Shown here piece after piece: positions 35,741-45,464 of a DNA stretch of 64,000 bases. The position numbers and the translations under genes were made by a program. The notes beneath the pieces were generated by a model. That model worked only from the letters and a program-made list of their open reading frames with translations. It did not search any database and had not been told where the DNA came from. Within the stretch, counting starts at the first letter, position 1. Every line of letters starts with the position of its first letter. The DNA is from Planktothrix agardhii NIES-204 (GTDB taxonomy: Bacteria > Cyanobacteriota > Cyanobacteriia > Cyanobacteriales > Microcoleaceae): positions 966,001 to 1,030,000 of the forward strand of contig AP017991.1 in NCBI GenBank assembly GCA_003609755.1, in the 5' to 3' direction.

Positions 35741-35802
35741 GTAGGGGCGGGTTAGAGTTAATCTTTCCTTCTCACAAACAATCTACCTAAACCCGCCCCT
35801 AC
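35741..35802. repeat. Inverted repeat GTAGGGGCGGGTT ... AACCCGCCCCTAC
   Basis: Perfect 13-bp arms with a 36-base spacer. The related repeat at 46611-46672 uses the same GGGCGGGTT core, so this belongs to a dispersed palindrome family. It may also end transcription after the exported protein, though no T-run follows. Confidence 0.72.
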
Positions 35803-35953
35803 GGGTTAATAATGATTATATACAGACATTGGCCCCCAGCCGTCCCCCGAAACCCGATGTCTGCAACTCGAAAAAGTTAGAAGATCGTTGCTGCGGTGAT
35901 CCACCTTTCAGATAAAATGGTATACGCGACATCCAAATAAGGAAAAATAGGAC

Positions 35954-36199
35954 ATGAGTGATACGTTTGACAGAGTGAAGAAAATTGTTGAAGAACAATT
36001 AGATGTTGAACCAGACAAAATCCTACCATCAGCAAGCTTTACCGATGATTTAGGCGCTGATTCTCTGGATATAGTGGAACTGGTGATGGCGTTAGAAGAA
36101 GAATTTGAAATCGAAATTCCTGATGAAGCAGCTGAAAAAATTCTGACAGTTCAAGAGGTTGTAGACTACATCAAAGACAAGGTACCAGCATCAGCTTAA
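35954..36199 (+). CDS. acpP: Acyl carrier protein
   Basis: An 81-residue ACP. The phosphopantetheine attachment Ser is S37 within [13 protein letters not shown]; the rest follows the standard four-helix pattern ([20 protein letters not shown]). It carries growing acyl chains in type II fatty acid synthesis. fabF follows after 193 bases, the usual cyanobacterial acpP-fabF order. The start at 35954 is preceded by AGGAAAAATAGGAC. The high acidic content is normal for ACPs. Confidence 0.97.
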   Translation: MSDTFDRVKKIVEEQLDVEPDKILPSASFTDDLGADSLDIVELVMALEEEFEIEIPDEAAEKILTVQEVVDYIKDKVPASA

Positions 36200-36392
36200 T
36201 CTTTTAAACTGATTTAAAATCAACATAAAAAGCGTGGGATTAGCCGTTTTTCAGTACCGCAGGAACTTTACTGCATCCGACTGTCTGAACTAGGCAATCC
36301 TAACCCATTTTAATTTAACTGCTGTTATAGCGTTAGTTTTGGTTCTCACTGACGTTCTGCATTTTGGGTGATCAATTTTTGAATTGAATATC

Positions 36393-37646
36393 ATGACTAC
36401 GATGAATTTGAAGCGGGTTGTTGTAACTGGTTTAGGGGCAATTACTCCGCTTGGAAATACTAAGGCTGAATATTGGGACGGGTTAATTAACGGACGCAAC
36501 GGAATTGGCCCAATTACCCGATTTGATGCTTCAAAACACGATTGTCGCATTGCTGGTGAGGTAAAGGGATTCGACCCCTGTGATTACATCTCGCGCAAGG
36601 AAGCCAAGCGTATGGATCGCTTCGCTCAGTTTGCGGTAGCGGCTAGTCAACAAGCTGTTTCTGATGCCGGATTCGTGATTAATGACTTAAATGCAGAACA
36701 GGTGGGTGTCATTATTGGAACGGGTATTGGCGGACTGAAGGTGCTTGAAGATCAGCAAGAGATCTATTTAACTCGTGGCCCCGATCGCTGTAGTCCGTTT
36801 ATGATCCCGATGATGATTGCTAACATGGCGGCCGGACTCACGGCGATTCATACCGGGGCAAAGGGGCCCAACTCCTGTTCGGTGACGGCCTGTGCAGCTG
36901 GGTCAAATTCCGTGGGCGATGCCTTTCGTTTAATTCAACGGGGCTATGCTCAAGCGATGATTTGTGGCGGCACCGAAGCGGCCGTTACTCCGTTATCGGT
37001 GGCGGGATTTGCAGCAGCCCGGGCACTTTCTACTCGCAATGATGAACCCCTAATCGCCTGTCGTCCCTTTGATCGGGATCGAGATGGATTTGTCATGGGA
37101 GAGGGAGCCGGAATTTTACTATTAGAAGAATTAGACTGTGCTTTAAGTCGAGGTGCCCGGATTTATGCGGAAATGGTGGGTTATGGGATGACCTGTGATG
37201 CCTACCATATCACCTCCCCTGTTCCTGGGGGAGAAGGGGCTAGTAGAGCTATTTCCTTGGCGATGAAGGATGCCGGAATTACCCCGGAACAAATTAGTTA
37301 TATTAATGCCCATGGAACTAGCACCGCAGCTAACGACACTACGGAAACCGCCGCCATTAAACGGGTATTAGGCGAGAGTGCTTACAAGATAACGGTAAGT
37401 TCAACTAAATCAATGACCGGCCACTTGTTGGGGGGATCGGGAGGAATTGAAGCGGTGGCGACGGCGATGGCGATTGCGGAGGATCGGGTACCTCCGACAA
37501 TTAATTTGGATAATCCAGATCCCGAATGTGATTTGGATTATGTTCCTCATCACAGTCGCGCCCAAGTTGTGAATGTGGCTTTATCCAATTCCTTTGGATT
37601 TGGGGGTCATAATGTCACCTTAGTATTTAGAAAGTTTCAACCGTGA
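36393..37646 (+). CDS. fabF: 3-oxoacyl-[acyl-carrier-protein] synthase II
   Basis: Condenses malonyl-ACP with acyl-ACP during fatty acid elongation. It has 417 residues, normal for KAS II. The catalytic Cys lies in [15 protein letters not shown], the two His in [12 protein letters not shown] and [10 protein letters not shown], and the C-terminal NSFGFGGHN is typical. I chose the ATG at 36393 ([13 protein letters not shown]); an in-frame TTG nine bases earlier is less likely. It lies downstream of acpP and may share a transcript; GC content and HIP1 density look like those of native genes. Confidence 0.96.
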   Translation: MTTMNLKRVVVTGLGAITPLGNTKAEYWDGLINGRNGIGPITRFDASKHDCRIAGEVKGFDPCDYISRKEAKRMDRFAQFAVAASQQAVSDAGFVINDLNAEQVGVIIGTGIGGLKVLEDQQEIYLTRGPDRCSPFMIPMMIANMAAGLTAIHTGAKGPNSCSVTACAAGSNSVGDAFRLIQRGYAQAMICGGTEAAVTPLSVAGFAAARALSTRNDEPLIACRPFDRDRDGFVMGEGAGILLLEELDCALSRGARIYAEMVGYGMTCDAYHITSPVPGGEGASRAISLAMKDAGITPEQISYINAHGTSTAANDTTETAAIKRVLGESAYKITVSSTKSMTGHLLGGSGGIEAVATAMAIAEDRVPPTINLDNPDPECDLDYVPHHSRAQVVNVALSNSFGFGGHNVTLVFRKFQP

Positions 37647-37800
37647 TCTGGCAATTTTTACCAATTCAGCCACCCTTGTGGCGTAGTGAAAAATCCACTC
37701 GCCTTCGGGCAGTGGAGGATGTCAACAAATCCTAGTAGTATAGAAACATCAATAAAATTGAATAATTGTCAATTTTTTAGTTAGCTTAGAGAGGTTATCC

Positions 37801-38976
37801 TTGAGTCAATCACTAGACGCCATTGTTCCCCACGGTGGACATCTAATTAATCGTATTGCAACTCCTGACCAACGACAGGAATTTTTGGACAAAGCAGCAC
37901 ATTTACCGATAGTTGAGTTGGATGAGCGATCGCTTTCTGATTTAGAATTAATCGCTATTGGTGGTTTTAGTCCCCTAACTGGGTTTATGGGACAGGCGGA
38001 CTATAAAACCGTTGTTGACCAAATGCACCTGAGTAATGGTTTACCCTGGTCAATTCCGATCACTTTGTCTGTGTCTGAGGAGGTCGCCTCGAACCTAAAA
38101 GAAGGAGGTTTGGTGCGTTTAGATTCCCCCGGCGGTGAGTTTGTTGGGGTTTTGGAACTGACGGAAAAATATTCCTACGACAAGGAAACTGAAGCCCTGA
38201 AAGTCTACCGTACCACAGACGAAAAACATCCTGGGGTGAAAGTCGTTTATGATCAAGGGGGAATTAATCTTGCTGGCCCAGTGTGGTTATTAGAGCGTCA
38301 ATCCCATCCATACTTCCCGAAATATCAAATTGACCCGGCTGAATCTCGGGCAATATTTAGAGAAAAAGGCTGGAAAACTATTGTTGGATTTCAAACCCGA
38401 AACCCCATCCATCGCGCCCATGAATACATCCAAAAATGTGCTTTAGAAACCGTTGATGGCTTGTTTTTGCATCCTTTAGTTGGGGCGACAAAATCCGATG
38501 ATATTCCGGCGGATGTACGGATGCGCTGTTATGAAATTTTGATTGATCATTACTATCCTAAACAACGGGTGATTTTAGCAATTAATCCGGCTGCAATGCG
38601 TTATGCTGGCCCCCGTGAAGCGATTTTTCATGCGCTGGTGCGGAAAAATTATGGCTGTACTCATTTTATTGTGGGTCGGGATCATGCCGGGGTGGGTGAT
38701 TATTATGGTACTTACGATGCTCAATATATTTTCGATGAGTTTGAGCCGGGGGAATTAGGTATTACTCCGATGATGTTTGAACACGCTTTTTACTGTAAGG
38801 TGACGGAAGGAATGGCAACCAGTAAAACCAGTCCCAGTTCACCGGAACAGCGAGTTCATTTATCGGGAACTAAGGTACGAGAATTGCTCCGTCGGGGAGA
38901 ACTTCCACCCCCGGAATTTTCCCGCCCCGAAGTTGCTAATGAATTAATTAAAGCAATGAAAACAAATAATCAGTAG
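37801..38976 (+). CDS. sat: Sulfate adenylyltransferase (ATP sulfurylase)
   Basis: Activates sulfate to adenosine 5'-phosphosulfate, the first step of assimilation. At 391 residues it is the homo-oligomeric type. The PUA-like N-terminal part is followed by the catalytic domain with [14 protein letters not shown] (HxxH), [11 protein letters not shown] and [13 protein letters not shown]. The start is a TTG at 37801, supported by GAGAGG six bases upstream and by the [14 protein letters not shown]-terminus; no ATG lies nearby in frame. The 155-base gap after fabF holds two weak hairpins (near 37671 and 37695). Confidence 0.95.
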   Translation: MSQSLDAIVPHGGHLINRIATPDQRQEFLDKAAHLPIVELDERSLSDLELIAIGGFSPLTGFMGQADYKTVVDQMHLSNGLPWSIPITLSVSEEVASNLKEGGLVRLDSPGGEFVGVLELTEKYSYDKETEALKVYRTTDEKHPGVKVVYDQGGINLAGPVWLLERQSHPYFPKYQIDPAESRAIFREKGWKTIVGFQTRNPIHRAHEYIQKCALETVDGLFLHPLVGATKSDDIPADVRMRCYEILIDHYYPKQRVILAINPAAMRYAGPREAIFHALVRKNYGCTHFIVGRDHAGVGDYYGTYDAQYIFDEFEPGELGITPMMFEHAFYCKVTEGMATSKTSPSSPEQRVHLSGTKVRELLRRGELPPPEFSRPEVANELIKAMKTNNQ

Positions 38977-39065
38977 TCAGTTATTAGTTATCAGTTATCA
39001 GTGTAATAGTTGATATTATAGTTAATAGTTAATTAGCTGTTTTTAAATTATTACCTAATAACTGA

Positions 39066-39164
39066 TATAGCAACCGCCAAGGCAGTTAGGACACCAGACG
39101 GATCTTAGAACCCAGACGGTGAAGTATTTTCCCCCCAGATCCGGCTTCCCTGTTCCCTGCTATA
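39066..39164. mobile_element. MITE-like element with TATAGC ends
   Basis: A 99-bp stretch bounded by TATAGCA and TGCTATA. Its inner GTGAAGTATTTTCCCCCC matches, in reverse, the sequence at about 51343-51365, and its right end (CCCTGTTCCCTGCTATA) matches the start of the element at 58141. It is non-coding. The short intergenic stretches around it carry A/T-rich tandem CAGTTATTAGT-like repeats. Confidence 0.6.
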
Positions 39165-39238
39165 ACGGTTCCAGAGGCGCCGTGGCAATTCTAAACACTG
39201 ATAACTGATTACTGATTACTGATAACTGATTTTTGGTA

Positions 39239-41524
39239 ATGGGACTAAAACGACGGGAATTTTTACAACGGACTGGCTTACTCCTGGCGGCACTGGGGAT
39301 TAATCAAAGACTGTATTATTGTTCTGATCAAGCCGCTTCACAGCCAGCCCGACGGAAGTTAGCCCTATTAGTTGGAATTAATCAATATCCAACTGCAAAT
39401 CGCATTCAAGAACCGTTGCAAGGCTGTTTAACGGATGTGGAATTACAACGGAATTTGTTAATTTATAAATTCGGTTTTCAACCCGATGATATTGTCACGT
39501 TAACAAATGAAGCAGCTACTAGAAATCAAATTGAATCGGCATTTATTTTCCATTTAATTGAACAGGCTAAAACCGGGGATTTAGTGCTGTTTCATTTTAG
39601 TGGTTATGGTAGTTGTATTCCCCGTGATAATTCGGTTGATAATCAATCTCAAATTCAGCATTCTTATCTTCCTGTTGATATTGCTTTATCAGAAACGGAA
39701 ACTGTTAATGATATTTTAGAAGATACCTTGTGGTTATTATTGCGATCGCTAAAAACTTCTAACATAATTACTATTTTAGATACAAGCTTTATTTATCCAG
39801 GATATCATCAACAAGGGACTCTAAAAATTCGCGCTATTCCCAGTCCAACCACCGTTGAAATTAATCCAGCAGAATTAGATTTACAAAATCAACTATTATC
39901 TAGTTTAGGCATTTCTCGTCAAGAATTAGAACAAAGAAAACCAGGTTTACCAGGGATAGTTTTATCCGCATCTAAACCATCCCAAATCGCCACAGAAGCT
40001 CGATGGGATGGCTTTAATGCAGGATTATTCACTTATATCTTAACCCAAACCCTCTGGGGGGCAAGTTCACCCCGGAATTTATCAGATCAAATCCGTCGGG
40101 TTGCGGGAGAATTTGAACAAATTGTGGGATCATCTCAACAACCCCAACTGCGCCGCACATTAACGGGGTCTAATTCTAAAACTGAATCAGAATTTTCTTT
40201 AGGGAATTTATGGATTAATTCTCCTCCGGTTGATGGTGTAATTACCGGAGTTGAAGATAATGGCAAAACAGCCAAAATTTTATTAACTGGTCTGCCAGCT
40301 TTTGTGTTAGATTCCTATAGTTTAAATAGTGTATTAACGATTATATCAGAGTCAAATTCTTTAGAAAATCCTATCTATTTACAATTGCGTTCTCGCACTG
40401 GATTAAATGCCAAAGCGCAAATAAAAAATAATAATTCAACGTCATTTTTAGGATTAGAAATCGGACAAAAAGTGCAAGAATCAATTAGAATTTTACCTCG
40501 AAAAATTGATTTAAAAATTGCCTTAGATCCGAAATTATCTCGAATTGAACGAGTTGATGCAACCAGCACCTTTTCCGATTCTCCTCGGATGGCAATTGTA
40601 GCAGGTGATCAACCTGCGGATTATGTCCTGAGTCGCGTTACTGATACCACTATTGCCCAAACTTTGAACCCACCCTTATCCCCTTTATTTCAGGGCAGAT
40701 ATGGGTTATTTTCTAAGGGTTTAGTCTTACTTCCCGATACCGTTGGCGAAGGAGGAGAAGCGGTAAAAGTTGCGATACATCGGTTAATTCCCCAACTAAA
40801 AACCCGGTTAGCAATTAAGTTATTAAGATTAACAGAAAATGAACGTTCCTCCCATTTAAAAGTAAAAGCGTCTTTAAATTTATTATCCCCCCAATCTCAA
40901 GTTTTAATTAAACGAAAAACCACAGGATTTTTTAATACTATCAATCGAGAAAATGCTAATAATATTAATTCTCATTCTAGTTTAAATCAACATAAGATTA
41001 CCGCTTCCGAAAATATTGGTATTGTCAGAGTAACTCTAGGAAGTCGTTTACAATATCAACTCCAAAATCAAGGAGAATTTCCGGTTTATTTCCTAGTATT
41101 TTCTCTGAATAGTGAAGGAGAAACTTATATTTTTAATTCAGGTTTTGACCCTCAACAACAACAAATTACACCCGGCAAATCCTTGAGTTTACCGACCACT
41201 AATATTTATAGTGGAAATTCTTCCACAGAAATGATCGGAGAAATGGTCAAAGGGTCAACCAGATTAGTAGAAACCCACGTTATTTTAAGTCATAATCCCT
41301 TCTTAGAAACATTAGAAATTTCAGATAGAAATATTAATAAAAATGAAGGTATGTTAAAATTTAATCGAGTTTCTAATCCTTTGAATATTGTGGATGCAAT
41401 TTTACAAGATTTGAATAGAGGTAGTCAACCAACCTTAGAAAAAATGGGAATTATCACCGATGATTTAGCCCTGGATATTAATAGTTGGGCAACGTTTAAT
41501 TTTGTTTATCGGTTTGTAGGATAG
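39239..41524 (+). CDS. Pseudo-orthocaspase (Tyr/Ser variant) with Tat-like signal
   Basis: A 761-residue protein with a caspase-like p20 domain near the N-terminus (KLALLVGINQYP at about residue 37). The catalytic His is replaced by Tyr123 (FHFSGYGS), and the catalytic Cys by Ser183 (ILDTSFIYPG instead of ILDCCHS). Such Tyr-Ser pairs are known in pseudo-orthocaspases, which are frequent in phototrophs. The N-terminus has a twin-arginine-like KRREFLQRTG motif and a hydrophobic segment, suggesting export. The long C-terminal half, about residues 330-760, is beta-rich and unassigned. I chose the ATG at 39239; two extra codons from a TTG at 39233 are unlikely. Predicted non-proteolytic; a binding or scaffold role is inferred. 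Confidence 0.87.
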   Translation: MGLKRREFLQRTGLLLAALGINQRLYYCSDQAASQPARRKLALLVGINQYPTANRIQEPLQGCLTDVELQRNLLIYKFGFQPDDIVTLTNEAATRNQIESAFIFHLIEQAKTGDLVLFHFSGYGSCIPRDNSVDNQSQIQHSYLPVDIALSETETVNDILEDTLWLLLRSLKTSNIITILDTSFIYPGYHQQGTLKIRAIPSPTTVEINPAELDLQNQLLSSLGISRQELEQRKPGLPGIVLSASKPSQIATEARWDGFNAGLFTYILTQTLWGASSPRNLSDQIRRVAGEFEQIVGSSQQPQLRRTLTGSNSKTESEFSLGNLWINSPPVDGVITGVEDNGKTAKILLTGLPAFVLDSYSLNSVLTIISESNSLENPIYLQLRSRTGLNAKAQIKNNNSTSFLGLEIGQKVQESIRILPRKIDLKIALDPKLSRIERVDATSTFSDSPRMAIVAGDQPADYVLSRVTDTTIAQTLNPPLSPLFQGRYGLFSKGLVLLPDTVGEGGEAVKVAIHRLIPQLKTRLAIKLLRLTENERSSHLKVKASLNLLSPQSQVLIKRKTTGFFNTINRENANNINSHSSLNQHKITASENIGIVRVTLGSRLQYQLQNQGEFPVYFLVFSLNSEGETYIFNSGFDPQQQQITPGKSLSLPTTNIYSGNSSTEMIGEMVKGSTRLVETHVILSHNPFLETLEISDRNINKNEGMLKFNRVSNPLNIVDAILQDLNRGSQPTLEKMGIITDDLALDINSWATFNFVYRFVG

Positions 41525-41569
41525 AAATTAACAAAAAATTATGTGAATTAGCGTTGAAATTATCCAGCT

Positions 41570-41716
41570 TTAGATAATACCTCGTCCTAATACTTTTCTC
41601 TTTAATGCTAACACACGGGGACGCGCTCCTTTGCCGGAAAAACCTAAGCCTTCTCGAAAGATTTCCGGCATATAAAAACGAGCTATATCTTCTTTTTCTT
41701 TATCTTCATAAATCAC
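41570..41716 (-). CDS. Small basic protein or remnant (48 aa)
   Basis: An open frame from GTG 41716 (ATTTATGAAGAT follows) to a stop at 41570, 48 residues, reading ...IARFYMPEIFREGLGFSGKG... and ending KVLGRGII. It has an even, coding-like composition and overlaps the end of the upstream frame (41706-41921). I cannot name it. It could be a real small protein translated by coupling, or the end of a decayed gene. Confidence 0.4.
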   Translation of the reverse strand: MIYEDKEKEDIARFYMPEIFREGLGFSGKGARPRVLALKRKVLGRGII

Positions 41717-41921
41717 TCATGTCCTCTAATATTCTAACGGTTTTTGGTTCCATACCAAACGTTTCTACAGCAATTTGATAAAAGTTATCTTCTACACTAA
41801 ATTCTACAGGTAATGTAGAATCACCTATATCAAGCTGAATAATAAATTGTTCCTCTTGATACCAATCCCCAAACCATTCTTTTAAAATAGTATTAATTTG
41901 AGGTTTATAGCCATTAACCTG
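41706..41921 (-). pseudogene. 5'-truncated small ORF upstream of the 48-aa frame
   Basis: An open frame of 71 codons with no start codon, opening after a stop at 41922. It reads VNGYKPQINTILKEWFGDWY and later EPKTVRILEDMSDL. The first part vaguely recalls the GYQTRINAVLR block of BrnA-type antitoxins, but the rest does not fit. It looks like the end of a gene whose 5' part is lost. The remaining sequence up to 42004 shows nothing else. Confidence 0.4.
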
Positions 41922-42004
41922 TTATTATCCCTTAGATTATAGAAATTAATTAACTGAGATTGATATAGATAATCCCCCCTGAGTAGCAAGAGGGATTGGA
42001 GAAT

Positions 42005-43288
42005 TTAAACACCCACAATAGAATGATTATAAACCTGTTCAATAACAGTTGCTAACCGTTTCATCCCTTCTGTAATTTCCTCATTTGTAGCAGTTAAACT
42101 AATCCGAATACATTGGTTTTTATGACTCCACTCTCCTTGTAAACCCGGGAAAAATGAACTACCCGGAACTACAATTACCCCCACTTCTTTTAACTGTTGA
42201 TACAGTTCCCAGTCAGTTATCGGTAAATCTTTAAACCACATCCAGGCAAAAATTGCCCCTTCTCCCCGATGTAAAAACCAGGGTAAATTTTTAGGCATAG
42301 CTTGATTTAATGCTGTTTCCACAACGGTGAATTTCTGTTGATAATAGGGACGAATTACCTCCGCGGCAATTTCTGATAATGCTCCAGAACCAATAGCACG
42401 GGCGGCAATAGCTTGTCCATAACGGGGGGAATGAATACACATATTGGTTTGAAATGCTTCTAATACTTGAATTGTGCTTTCATTGCCAATAGCAATCCCT
42501 AATCGTTCCCCTGGTAATCCTGCTTTTGATAAACTAATACAGTGAATAATATTATCGCCAAAAACTGGTTTCATTTCGGTGAAATTTAGGGCAGGAAATG
42601 GGGGAGCATAAGCAGAATCAATAAATACTGGAACGTTAAAATTAGCAGCTAAATTGGCAATTTTTTTAACTTCTTCTTCGGTTAAAACGTTTCCACTGGG
42701 GTTACAAGGACGGGAAAATATAACACATCCTGTGGTTTCATCAATAATTAATTGACTAAAATCAGGACGATATTTAAAATGATGATTGACTTCATCAATA
42801 TCTAACTTTGGTTGATAGGAAAAAACCGCTTCAGGAATTAAACTCACACCCCCATATCCGGTATAATCAGGACTCAAAGGAAGAACAATTTTTTTCAATT
42901 TACCATCGGTGGTATATCCGCCAAAAGCATTGGTAGCATAGAAATAAATTGATTGACTACCAGGTGTAATTAATACATTGCGGTCGGTTAAATTTAACCC
43001 GTAACGAGAATTAAAATCCTCAACAATGACATCAATAAATGGTTGATATCCCTGACTAGAACCATATCGACAAACGACTTCCCCATATTCAGGACTTGAT
43101 AGTAATTCTGCGGTACAATCTCGCCACAATTGTTCAACTTCGGGCAAAATTACCGGATTTCCTGCACTTAAATTAATAAAATCTTTGCCTTTTCCTAATC
43201 TTAAAGTTTCAATAATATCTTTCATAATCGCACGAACTCCCGTTAAATGAGACATCCGTTCGCCAAATTGTGTCAAAGCAGGATTCAT
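42005..43288 (-). CDS. avtA: Valine-pyruvate aminotransferase
   Basis: PLP-dependent fold-type I aminotransferase of 427 residues, matching the AvtA type: FINLSAGNPVILPEVEQLWR near the N-terminus, FSRPCNPSGNVLT as the PLP/Asn block, and the Schiff-base Lys in CISLSKAGLPGERLG. It transfers the amino group between valine and pyruvate (alanine). A close relative of tyrosine or aspartate aminotransferases cannot be excluded from this view. The start at ATG 43288 gives the usual MNPALTQFGERM opening. Single gene, divergent from the Tab2-like gene, with 200 bases between the starts. Confidence 0.9.
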   Translation of the reverse strand: MNPALTQFGERMSHLTGVRAIMKDIIETLRLGKGKDFINLSAGNPVILPEVEQLWRDCTAELLSSPEYGEVVCRYGSSQGYQPFIDVIVEDFNSRYGLNLTDRNVLITPGSQSIYFYATNAFGGYTTDGKLKKIVLPLSPDYTGYGGVSLIPEAVFSYQPKLDIDEVNHHFKYRPDFSQLIIDETTGCVIFSRPCNPSGNVLTEEEVKKIANLAANFNVPVFIDSAYAPPFPALNFTEMKPVFGDNIIHCISLSKAGLPGERLGIAIGNESTIQVLEAFQTNMCIHSPRYGQAIAARAIGSGALSEIAAEVIRPYYQQKFTVVETALNQAMPKNLPWFLHRGEGAIFAWMWFKDLPITDWELYQQLKEVGVIVVPGSSFFPGLQGEWSHKNQCIRISLTATNEEITEGMKRLATVIEQVYNHSIVGV

Positions 43289-43489
43289 AGTTTTATAACC
43301 AAATTAATTAACATCATCCCCCTATAATTAGGAGATAGTAGGTAGGAGCTAGAATTATAACCCGAAATCCGATACCCACAACTTTAGTGATGGAATCTGA
43401 CATCTGTTAATCCTCATTTGATCAATCTTAACCTTAGAATTGAAAATATAGAATAGTTTTCAACCAGAATATTAGGATTTTTTGTGTCT

Positions 43490-44332
43490 ATGGTAATTTG
43501 GCAAGCTGATTTTTATCGTCGTCCCCTCAAGGATGCAAGCGGACAACCTCTTTGGGAGTTGTTAGTCTGTGACGAAACTCGCCAGGTTGAGTTCATAGCG
43601 ATGTGTCCTCAGTCGCAAGCAAATTCAACTTGGTTAATAGAACAATTGCAACAAGTAATTGTTACTCAAAAACCTGATAAAATCCAAGTGTTTCGTCCCC
43701 AGTCTTTAAGTTTATTAGAAACGGCTGGCAAAGGATTAGGAATTGTAGTGGAACCCTATCGAAATACCAAGACATTAAAACAATGGTTAACTGAACGTTC
43801 AACACAATATTCTCAGTCAGAATATTATACAGCAGAACCCTATAATCCTGTGAAATTAGAACAAATGCCACCTTTACCATTACCCGATAAATTATGGGGT
43901 GATAGTTGGAAATTTGCAAGTATTTCTGCCGGAAATTTACAAGAATTTTTTGCCGACCGTCCGATTCCTATTGTACAAATTCAGGATAATTTTTTACCCA
44001 TAAATATAGGTTTAGCATCGGTAGTAGCGATTCCTGGGATTATTATTAATGGTGGTAAAAAATCAATGCAATTAGCCAGATGGTTAGAGGAAATTCGACC
44101 CTTTGCTTTCAATTATATTGCAGGTTCTCCTAATGGATTGATCTTAGAATCAGGTTTAGTTGATCGTTGGGTGATGGCAACCTTTGAAGATGCGGAAGTT
44201 ATGGATTCTGCTAAAACCTTTGAAGTCAGAAAACAGTTAGCAAAAGGATTACATTTTCTATTAGTTCAACCGGATGATTCGGGGATGACTTTTACTGGTT
44301 TTTGGCTATTACAAGGGGAAATAAAAAACTAA
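43490..44332 (+). CDS. Tab2/Atab2-like RNA-binding protein
   Basis: A 280-residue protein of the Tab2/Atab2 family (DUF1092), restricted to oxygenic phototrophs. It begins MVIWQADFYRRPLKDASGQP, a hallmark N-terminus, and has GDSWKFASISAGNLQEFFADRPIPI near the middle. In plants and algae Tab2 is needed for translation of photosystem mRNAs (psaB, also psbA); in cyanobacteria a similar role is likely but not shown here. I chose the ATG at 43490; a GTG six bases upstream is also possible. It stands as a single gene. Confidence 0.88.
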   Translation: MVIWQADFYRRPLKDASGQPLWELLVCDETRQVEFIAMCPQSQANSTWLIEQLQQVIVTQKPDKIQVFRPQSLSLLETAGKGLGIVVEPYRNTKTLKQWLTERSTQYSQSEYYTAEPYNPVKLEQMPPLPLPDKLWGDSWKFASISAGNLQEFFADRPIPIVQIQDNFLPINIGLASVVAIPGIIINGGKKSMQLARWLEEIRPFAFNYIAGSPNGLILESGLVDRWVMATFEDAEVMDSAKTFEVRKQLAKGLHFLLVQPDDSGMTFTGFWLLQGEIKN

Positions 44333-44469
44333 TGACTTGATAAATTGGGTTTCTTGAATAAACCCGATTTCTGAATAGTCTACAGTTTAACTTCTACAAT
44401 TTCAGCTTATATGATAGATTGATCATTGTAAAATGAATAGGTCAGATGATTGGGGAGGAATAATCCGGG

Positions 44470-45270
44470 GTGTTTGACAGTATTTGCAAGTTTCTGGCAG
44501 AAAATTTTTCTGAAGATTTGGCGAGTTGGTTGTTGGGTTCTCCCGTTGCATTAACTGAGTTGAGTCCCCAAGAGTTATCATTAGAACCAATTCGGGCTGA
44601 TTCTTTAATCTTACTGCAATCAGATGATCTGGTTTTGCACACAGAATTTCAAACCGAACCCGATGCTAAAATCCCCTTTAGGATGTTAGATTATCGAGTA
44701 AGGGTCTATCGTCGTTTTCCCAACAAAGTCATGCGTCAGGTGGTGATTTATCTGGGTCAAACTAATTCTCTTTTAGTTCAAGAAAATAGTTTTCGTCTGG
44801 AGAATACGTTTCATCAGTTTGAGGTGATTCGTCTTTGGGAACAACCGCCGGAACAGTTTTTAAATGTAACAGGATTGTTACCTTTTGCTGTACTTAGTCA
44901 GACCGATGATCCGACCATGATATTAAGTCAAGTTGCTGAAGTAATTGAGGGAATTACCGATCAACAAGTTCAAAGCAATCTTGTTGCGGCCTCGGCAATT
45001 TTGGCGGGTTTAGTTTTAAATAAAGATACAGTGAAAAGACTTTTAAGGAGTGATCTTATGAGAAATTCAGTCATTTATCAAGAAATTCTACAGGAAGGGA
45101 AATTGGAAGGCAAATTGGAAGGCAAATTGGAAGGGAAATTGGAAGGGAAATTGGAAGGCAAATTGGAAGGGAAAGAAGAAGTTGCTTTAAATTTATTACG
45201 AATGGGTTTTAGTTTAGAGCAAGTTGTTCAAGCAACGGGATTAAGTCTTGAAAAGATTCAATCTTTGTAA
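44470..45270 (+). CDS. Rpn-type nuclease/transposase-like protein with GKLE repeats
   Basis: A 266-residue protein. The first about 200 residues match the PD-(D/E)XK nuclease-like Rpn/transposase family common in cyanobacteria: SWLLGSPVALTELSPQEL, LVLHTEFQTEPDAKIPFRML with the E-x-Q site, and YRVRVYRRFPNKVMRQVV. A run of six identical GKLE tetrapeptides then follows at residues 210-233, probably a flexible or helical spacer, and the end (LNLLRMGFSLEQVVQATGLSL) is the usual helical tail. The start is GTG at 44470 with GGAGG upstream. Copy number of this family is usually high; function in recombination is inferred. Confidence 0.83.
   Translation: MFDSICKFLAENFSEDLASWLLGSPVALTELSPQELSLEPIRADSLILLQSDDLVLHTEFQTEPDAKIPFRMLDYRVRVYRRFPNKVMRQVVIYLGQTNSLLVQENSFRLENTFHQFEVIRLWEQPPEQFLNVTGLLPFAVLSQTDDPTMILSQVAEVIEGITDQQVQSNLVAASAILAGLVLNKDTVKRLLRSDLMRNSVIYQEILQEGKLEGKLEGKLEGKLEGKLEGKLEGKEEVALNLLRMGFSLEQVVQATGLSLEKIQSL
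45097..45168 (+). repeat. Six 12-bp tandem repeats (GGNAAATTGGAA)
   Basis: Six perfect in-frame units coding GKLE. The units vary only at one base (GGGAAA or GGCAAA). Such a run can grow or shrink by slippage in steps of four residues without breaking the frame. Confidence 0.92.
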
Positions 45271-45464
45271 ATTAGCTTTGACAGCATTAATGATTGATTA
45301 ATGGAGGTGAACAAAATGCAAATTTATTTTCTTGAATCAGGATAACGAATAGTTCAGCTAAAATGACATCTAAAAATATTGTTTTTTGGATGTTATTTTA
45401 GTCTAAATTAAGGGATAATAGATTTTGTCTAAACTTCAGAAAAAATTACGATTACCTCAACACC

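Noticed and set aside
40655-40735. PPLSPLFQGRYG in the orthocaspase, resembling the PPLTKG-type repeat peptides
   Set aside because: The DNA lacks the long G/C-rich palindrome seen in alaS and hsdR, so an element origin cannot be supported.
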